From: Nocardia sp. alder85J
GTDB taxonomy: Bacteria > Actinomycetota > Actinomycetes > Mycobacteriales > Mycobacteriaceae
NCBI RefSeq assembly: GCF_020176955.2
Contig: NZ_JAIUCZ020000012.1
Span: forward strand, 1 to 64,000
Length of the DNA stretch: 64,000 nt
Direction: 5' to 3'
Shown: positions 61,601 to 64,000 of the stretch, one piece after another
Layout of the letters: every line of letters starts with the position of its first letter
How positions within the stretch are numbered: the first letter of the stretch is position 1
Translations under genes and position numbers: made by a program
Notes under the pieces: model-generated
The model's input: the letters and a program-made list of their open reading frames with translations, nothing else
Database searches by the model: none
What the model was told of the DNA's origin: nothing

Positions 61601-64000
61601 GAGCAGCGCGGTCGTAGCCGCACCGGCCGGCTCGGGCATACCGGTTCCGGGCGTGGCGTCGCCGTGCTCGCGGGGTGCGGCATCGGCGGTGGTCTGGTTG
61701 CCGGGGGGTGCGTCATGCGGGGGGTTGGGGATGGTTAGCGTCGGATCGCCTGCGGCCCATCGCTGGAGCGCGTTGCGGGCCTTCGCCACATCGAGCGGGC
61801 CACGGGGGCGGATCCGGTCGGCGGTGGCGGCGACTGCGGTCCGCTGGTAGACCGCGTGATCCACGGCGGCGATCTGCCGCAGCGCGGTCTCGGGGTCGAC
61901 ACCGGCGCGGGTGCGGCCGGAAAGCACTGTGGTGACCAGCTTCTTGACGGCCGGGTCACGGCGGTGGCGGCCCAGGACGAATTGTTCGAGCCCGGCGGTG
62001 TCGGTGATCGGCGGCACGATCGGGACCGGTGGCGCCAGCGGCACCGGTGCTGCGGTGGCGGCGAGACACCAGGTGTTGTCGTCGGTGCGGAGGAACACCT
62101 CCTGCCGCCGGGAGGGGTCGGCGCGGGTGCCCGCGGTGGCCATCGCGGCGGTCGGTGTCGCGGTCAACTGCCACAGCCCAGGTCGGTGAGATGCTTCGAC
62201 CCATCCGTGCCGGCCCGTTTCGGCCAGCACTTCCCGGAACTCCGCAGCGGTGCTGATCGTCAGCTCGATCTGCTCCCACGGGGTGACGCCGGGCACCGGG
62301 TGCGAGTCCTCGTCGAACACGATGGTCTCGTGCTGTAACCACAGCGGAGTGACCAGATTGTCATCGGCGGTCCACGGGATCGCGGCATGCCAGTCGCCGC
62401 GATGCCATTCCTCGACGACGGCGCCTTCGCCCGGCTGGTGGTCGCCGCGATGCCACCCCCACTGTGCGGGATCGATTGCCCGGTCGGCTCCCGGCACGGC
62501 GACCAGGCCGTAGTCGGCTGGATCGTAACGGTCGCCCTCGTCCTGGTCCGCGACCGGATCACCGGGGACCGGGTCGACGACCGTGTCGCCCGATGGCGCC
62601 GCGCCACCGCCGAGGCCCGGATCGACGGTGGTACCGGTGGCCGGCCGCTCCGTTTCGGCACGCTCGCCTACGTCTTCGACCGGCTCCCGCTCCACCTCGA
62701 TGCCGGGCGCGGCTGCGGGTGTCGTGGCCGGACCCGGTTCGGTGTTTGTGAGGTCGAAGACGTAGGCGAGCGTGCCCGGATCCAGTGCGCGCCGGGCCCT
62801 GGTGATCGCGACGTAGGCCAGCCGCAGTTCTTCTGCCGGTGGCACGACCAGTTCACCGCTGTCGGGATCGGTGGCCGGGTTCTTGAAGTCCTCGCCGATG
62901 CGTACCGAATCCCATTCCAGGCCTTTGGCTTTGTGCGCGGTGCTGACGACCACGTCCGGTGTGGGTACTGCGGCGAGTTCGCGGGCCCGGTCGAGAGCGG
63001 CCTGCCGCTCCGCTGGTGTGCCGAAGGCGATCCATGCCTTCTCCGGTTTGCCCGCGTTGGGGCCTTTCTTGAGGATCCGTCCGCCTGGCAGTTGCTCGTG
63101 CAGGAATCCCGCGCGGGCGAGGATATGCCGTGAGCCGTAGGTCTGTCCCTCGGCGACGAGACCGTATGCGGCGTCGCGGAATCGGACGCCGGGCAGGGCT
63201 TCGGCACCGAGTTCGTGGATGCTCTGGACCAGTTGATCGAGATTGTCCAGGCCGGTGCGGTCGACGATGCGAGCCAGCATCGCGATTTTCGGATCGTCAC
63301 CGCGGTCGGCCTGGTCGACGACTTCGTCCCAGGTCCGGTACGGTGCGAGGTCGTCATGGATTCGCGTCGGCAGCGACCGCAGTCCTTTGAGGTAGCGCGC
63401 GGTGTCGACCAGTGCGGTGAGATCGCCCTTGGTGCCCTTGGGCACCCCGACGACCCGGCCCGCGCCCAGCTCCCGCGCGATCTCGGTGATCGCGCCGCTG
63501 TTGGACCGCACCAGGATCGCGTCCGGCGCCGCCAGCGTGCCGGGTTCGACGATTTCCGACTCCGGGCCGCCGCCTTCGATGCGCATCTCGGTACCGAGTA
63601 GTTGCAGGAAGGCGTTGCCCATTGTGGCGATCGCGGGGCCGAACCGGTACGACGTCGTCAGCGGTAGCGTCTGGTCTGCATCCAGCTCGGCGAGGGCGTT
63701 GACAGCGCCGGTGAACGCGTAGATGGCCTGGTTCTCGTCGCCGACGATCACCTTCTGCACACCGTGCTGGTCGCTGACCACCTTCTGCAACACCGGTGCG
63801 GTGTCTTGTGCTTCGTCGAGAAAAACCACCGTCGCCGGGCGTTGCAGCCCGGCTCCGGGCCGGCTGAAATCCGGTCGAGACAGCGCCCACATCTTCCGGA
63901 TGTGGTCATGGGTCAATCGCAATCGCCCGTCGTCGGCGACGAGGTCGACCCACACGGCACGGGCGGTCGACAGCAGTTTCTCTCGGCTGGCCGGAGGTAG
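49655..64000 (-). CDS. Giant UvrD-like helicase / DarB-like methylase-helicase fusion (5' end outside window)
   Basis: The frame is open from the right edge to the stop at 49655, at least 4,781 codons. Residues below count from the codon at 63955. About 1-420 is the C-terminal part of an SF1 UvrD-type helicase: VVFLDEAQDTAPV, TTSYRFGPAIA, VVSTAHKAKGLEWD, LAYVAITRARRAL. Then come repeated modules and Pro/Ala linkers. Around 2,930-3,150 lies an N6-adenine methylase (motif I LEPGAGSGTF; motif IV as GNLPFGKF instead of NPPF/Y). Around 3,780-4,330 lies an SF2 helicase (VGAGKTGTY, VDEAHHYKN, WRPADLEQREGRVLRQGN). The methylase-helicase pair resembles phage P1 DarB and related antirestriction giants. 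The N-terminal Walker A and any relaxase domain would lie beyond the window. Confidence 0.85.
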   Translation of the reverse strand, partial: LPPASREKLLSTARAVWVDLVADDGRLRLTHDHIRKMWALSRPDFSRPGAGLQRPATVVFLDEAQDTAPVLQKVVSDQHGVQKVIVGDENQAIYAFTGAVNALAELDADQTLPLTTSYRFGPAIATMGNAFLQLLGTEMRIEGGGPESEIVEPGTLAAPDAILVRSNSGAITEIARELGAGRVVGVPKGTKGDLTALVDTARYLKGLRSLPTRIHDDLAPYRTWDEVVDQADRGDDPKIAMLARIVDRTGLDNLDQLVQSIHELGAEALPGVRFRDAAYGLVAEGQTYGSRHILARAGFLHEQLPGGRILKKGPNAGKPEKAWIAFGTPAERQAALDRARELAAVPTPDVVVSTAHKAKGLEWDSVRIGEDFKNPATDPDSGELVVPPAEELRLAYVAITRARRALDPGTLAYVFDLTNTEPGPATTPAAAPGIEVEREPVEDVGERAETERPATGTTVDPGLGGGAAPSGDTVVDPVPGDPVADQDEGDRYDPADYGLVAVPGADRAIDPAQWGWHRGDHQPGEGAVVEEWHRGDWHAAIPWTADDNLVTPLWLQHETIVFDEDSHPVPGVTPWEQIELTISTAAEFREVLAETGRHGWVEASHRPGLWQLTATPTAAMATAGTRADPSRRQEVFLRTDDNTWCLAATAAPVPLAPPVPIVPPITDTAGLEQFVLGRHRRDPAVKKLVTTVLSGRTRAGVDPETALRQIAAVDHAVYQRTAVAATADRIRPRGPLDVAKARNALQRWAAGDPTLTIPNPPHDAPPGNQTTADAAPREHGDATPGTGMPEPAGAATTALLTLDQRLLLYAVRDHDIVDLASPGAAERKDKTHEQIDGRSVPSRVRIHRPHWDAAVRTYTEYRLDPRPPNAPTINGATLEQFLRTVSVQLLERAADADQRVRDAAIREAFDLNEVPAADAATLFDLGADARSLGELDRHPDGRPTLGIEAGGRRFTVRPPRDGDYGWEVHDTADPTGSSTASAQQLGVLLTGDVMAAIRRYLTVLDGTSETDSRTGTAALIHRPDSAAMPALTPAAASVLTQDQRLLLFGAESPWSLAKSLGTDSDWYIRYVAFVHLNGALRAEVFDHRPQWRAFRYRQDRSGVRLTAADGSVPPGAGVLVTPAQLKAFRRALDPRIRAQLANHESLGEENLARLTAAILGIGTENPAPTPHPSAPSRTGPPHPAAVPQLPRSHELLLDHARSAGWTLDEDIDTITGHRQIIARNESAPGSPALMLRWRRTHGAYWFDDQASMLERPGDHGPQIVQPLTLTDIAEQFGLLTPADDFSLPAHSFQVIDSRWQRVTITLDPQERYHGHGASTTWHLIDTDTAGHLIVEETDFTDGRGYHIHTAAVRPRPDGSTSWEITSSVASVDQPADIMPEIRAYGRQRTEIFPGTGTPAPTTASPGESPGTSPIAPAPPAPGTPAPPRPASRPSLTPPARPPSPSTRKGPGTKARPPRRKDPSQLEMFDLTADEPIVPAPTGTPPTSPDHPAKHPDPTSTAPPPAPAPAPEPVTATSAPARHDADAPAQTDPRTAALAAPFTAVEVAEQLRRFNAATFARLIEAIVNPSRDALTQFTSTEHAISRHGVTVEIARSGLRIEARDIAAAGHPIQREVTIAWPQLYNHWIRPGLTDQRRTLLLRAVELSQHYRTGLEAFELIDQRPYWARAVGDMNLIAEDVRDDILRAAQHRDAALISPAALARMAGQLDRLAATAPAAWVATKPAHALQPGDVVGHLTGGVFAVQQVQHFDSGVHLQGLRLYREHGKAVCAPDTTLLDSRDHDPVATVHLPKLPLPPVTRPATNPADHRVPEPDDDAVGPAAGLFSLADSGPQRSSAAADRAAAPFTGDEVAELIQRLPNRTVSRLIEALTSTDPQLLRQLAKEPHGHARGGRGVLMTPRGLRLQDSGIHTDPPSPREIVIPWKTIHQHWFQPGLSGDRVATLSHAVTVRNRYTGGLTAFTYVRRPPLWYRTQRELDTTAGRVLRDILHVALHGEDHTIADAAELQRTLRWVDQLGTVVPDEWESEKRVVDLRPGDAVPHLPGGRGGLLVIQQPPSRSATAVELRGVWLHYHGDPPEPAVEVIDTTTQPVVKTIGLPAVPMAWTAAPLAADELTRYQLWHQRVSYWRKRHPWVDPAGKPAIVRAVATGWAAVEADLEPGLESISPLRHHDDDDDIEVVVTAGHQPYLVVAGSDLHIKTPSGDDTRTVSRLRFRDAPQILSVIRRDAANRSAEHAWDSVHPGIGRTTALAATMGAADGESLRYIDVDPYGALLVMLRVGDRTFSVLEPSINDTLWRVREGSLLTPDIVTASSPDQLLPSLRAHLGLPASSAAPSADIPATAPADATIIAAGTGNDGPAADPDPETDPAPTAGAQPPRFGSVAAARAHLESGTRDPRWRTPPRTHNGVAVRGANQADRAKVRIDTSSFRRGMQIARTAELSPGGHFLVTREGQRTWHAFHVGSGTIMTLGAGFDAKPAALDFATALETGCDAAGLPIDWAAPHIADQLDMATGRAGIDLAIQRGRQQAAPAEETVRPAACDPPPLPSVDAEHPPPHTDSTTPPEKPADDPGHHNPAGTVAANPLRERITERALADERLAMIAAANDHDTYLTSATTRIPEIVADVIFEHLDRDDSPDARRIVEQLHFIGDGRPALIEHVADIVWHHHNDPGPQFDNANYTNTVAPLDNSLFSGDASDLPGVSLPDSSTEITVVDERQFPAPQAAIDKSTTATALGWTAHSTTRHDAAIPAHELRLTSPGEPPRTILLTWLLDPGTEKFNFDRWRSGFVADGHLTPGLPLAKVTELFEQEQARNQMPALFDSDGSVAGELLTDRLPVPADRDTLDRESLGHPTPPTADDHTPPATADPAVSPADTGNLPLPGAGVDARNRSDAVTDRTQRPVKLTDVESGPITAETPAAESPSSGNDRWQPPAVAGQAWRHPGTITVPYSKHARASANLAALELLKQLESEQRAATPREQHEVLAAWSGWGAVQEIFDKRKPAWSVYRARLQELLDPEAYEIAMGSVLSAHYTDPAIAAAMWTVLQRAGFRGGHVLEPGAGSGTFIGLAPDNARMVGVEVDPATARIAHYLYPQAQVRLEGFETTPLPQDSFVAAVGNLPFGKFSLPDPLHNPAGHNIHNHFLIKSTALVAPGGYITVISSPWTMDATNTAVREEILESADFIAAVRLPGKTFGRVAGTAAIADIIVLRKREPGLDPFCDRPAAVAHRNRLFLDTALVDFPRTADTGDGQPQQIVQKLRISSWFQLRRQYVLGEMGIGHGLYGEGSLTVTNHQLDALPTQVVSILGQLVDTACEQDLGLTATADETVGEVLNTAGLVTYRPAAKFANPIGMMRYRGRFEAVTEFGSWEPVKVFATRAGETRALLDLRDHAYDVIIAQRSDDHNQTAQAQARADLNRVYDDYVRRYGPISRFKWQGGQERSQADHDARYARLEAQWRTGNGGEGGPYLDALPPEVAEELDTQAWQTSARVKKRPHLEGAISRDPTMAVVLALEHYSDATGAVRKSEIFTRDVAPQPVLPTHADNPGDALSISLACGRGVDVPYIAELLAVDPPTAAAQLVGHVFPDPDDVDHLIPANKYLSGNVREKLHAARAAAVENPLYEANVTALQAALPPQKEAAEIRVRAGSVWVSTDDHAQFVRETFGATNVQARREGVRWRFDATNLHNAKAMSWGVKSMNAVEIFEHACNSADIIVQYAGPDGTGIDLTATTAAQAQADRMRAEFVRWLWSDDDRRNRLVSEFNIRFNSSVPARWDGRFLHIPGLARIPYPYQLDAVMGILSEPVRLLDHVVGAGKTGTYVIGAMELRRRGMVSQPWIVVPNHLPEGIGLEARRWFPAAKILTIPSNLTAEQRRRAVAQTATSDWEIVIIAQSTFELIPVHPIRRQTYVRRALADLEDRVFHVKVDGDKRSLKDLMRAKKTMEIRLAKMLAADTKDLGLTFEQSGCDYLIVDEAHHYKNKSRIAAMRELSLPEGSGKAEDLSLKLELLRERALARAITRGLSPDVENMRIATLATGTRIANSLAEEWVMQNYMRPDLLEEAGVGDIGAWGSVFTTSKSVITTNPTGTKLIAKEKIAKFTNLGRMLAITMMFTDVVTRDQVPVGVTIAGGQRTIISTPASQEVRDFITDIDWRIEGFDASEPRRDNLLKAMNDARAAALDPKLAGLIGDTESSRARVVADEMLKDYAANCNNRYQAEDGAEHPIRGGLLIGFCDRGTPGGAGGEDNFYHTLRDLLVTGNDHFPGGIPLEKIRFAQDAKKPSERIQLQDDCNNGLTAVLLGSTEIMGTGLNVQTRAVALYHIDIAWRPADLEQREGRVLRQGNQNPTVIIKQFVTEGTTDAMMYGIVEEKARFIAQTKTGQPDIDEIDDLEDDLADAAAVAKAAATGDSRFIRMAELEQLVTALTALEKSAAETRYRASDTLKYNPISLSNAERDLETIERHLPAALAWTENPGILVVGGKHFTKRGEANLAFLSAAREAFLRLRRMQRKQTPMKIAEIDGHPIHVHTANDMLVFDIGGLGILRAVGSTDLFTAVKKDPASLDSGTTTTPSPAEMRAAESATARGLTQRISNAYEKLPELYRDLQTKISIYNSELEYARSVVDKPFERAEELVNARVELTQLRLAIETMRNSPEAIAAREAHRERMARQGRMPGWSLDLNPTAYTVKESGLETKENYVAMVRASHRAKAREYRQIHDHSDEVGAATADGDGTTQTMPPSGDTAGVPGPPPSEHTPPPPQTYSATAPLDADTRRRQMQRSIPPALSRTTKR
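57700..59400 (-). repeat. Tandem duplicated ~260-residue module within the giant protein
   Basis: Two adjacent copies are readable at protein level. Copy 1 begins APFTAVEVAEQLRRFNAATF near 59,395 and ends near 58,620. Copy 2 begins APFTGDEVAELIQRLPNRTV near 58,480 and ends near 57,710. Shared landmarks are the RLIEA helix, an IxIPW/IAWPQLYNHW-type block, the NHWIRPGL/QHWFQPGL pair, the PYWARA/PLWYRT pair, and a closing PGDVVGHL/PGDAVPHL strand. Identity is moderate, so the duplication is old. The function of the module is unknown. Confidence 0.72.

Larger units (their letters stand above)
8443..64000. mobile_element. Integrative conjugative element, left end and conjugation region (continues past the window)
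   Basis: From the junction at about 8.44 kb to the window edge the genes form one mobile-element set: tyrosine integrase with co-transcribed DNA-binding partners, XRE/ImmA-like control genes, a type IV secretion-like module (VirB4-, VirB6-, VirB8- and VirD4-like proteins, peptidoglycan hydrolase, ParA-like protein), a DnaG-type primase and a DarB-like antirestriction giant. No relaxase and no right end are seen here, so the element is larger than the 55 kb visible. Cargo includes a P450, an acyl-CoA oxidase-like gene and an MBL hydrolase. Confidence 0.82.

Overview
The window is high-GC actinobacterial chromosome, most likely Nocardia or a close mycolic-acid-containing relative. The evidence is an antigen-85/mycolyltransferase-type esterase, a mycobacterial-type menaquinone methyltransferase, a DUF5753/DUF397 regulator pair, an EspR-like regulator, cutinase-fold esterases, GTG/TTG starts and dense ATGA/GTGA gene overlaps. 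No rRNA, tRNA or CRISPR array is visible.

Bases 1 to about 8.4 kb look like ordinary chromosome: a secreted esterase (-), menG (+), a very large fusion of assimilatory nitrate reductase with a CysJ-type flavoprotein (+), a DoxX membrane protein (+) with a clear terminator, then a DUF397 gene and the C-terminal part of a DUF5753 regulator (-). That regulator has lost its N-terminal helix-turn-helix at about 8,440, where a tyrosine integrase begins. I read this as the left junction of an integrative conjugative element (ICE) that fills the rest of the window and runs off its right edge.

Inside the element, 8.5-16.8 kb is a control region. It holds a three-gene operon (small basic ORF, AbrB/SpoVT-like protein, integrase), two XRE regulators, an EspR-like regulator, an HEXXH (ImmA/IrrE-like) protein, an MBL-fold hydrolase, and several arrays of operator-like repeats. 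The 12-bp palindrome CCTRTNNRYAGG occurs twice before the integrase operon and twice before an XRE gene. A separate array of 13-bp elements sits on a 31-bp (three-helical-turn) grid.

From 17.1 to 24.7 kb, nine genes each overlap the next: a cutinase, several unknown or membrane proteins, a GAF/PAS-like protein, a cytochrome P450 and an acyl-CoA oxidase-like protein. An IS3 orfA remnant ends this operon. From 25.5 to 41.7 kb lies a type IV secretion-like conjugation module: secreted and membrane proteins, a second cutinase, an M23 peptidase/lytic transglycosylase, a lipoprotein, a ParA-like protein, a VirB2-like small membrane protein, a VirB8-like protein, VirB6-like and SCO6880-like proteins, a VirB4-like ATPase and a coupling protein split over two genes. 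From 41.7 to 48.2 kb are two large unknown proteins, micro-ORFs and a DnaG-type primase. On the minus strand, 48.3-64 kb carries a GNAT acetyltransferase, two small proteins and a giant (over 4,780 aa, 5' end beyond the window) fusing a UvrD-like helicase region, tandem duplicated modules and a DarB-like N6-methylase/SF2 helicase. No relaxase is recognisable in the window.
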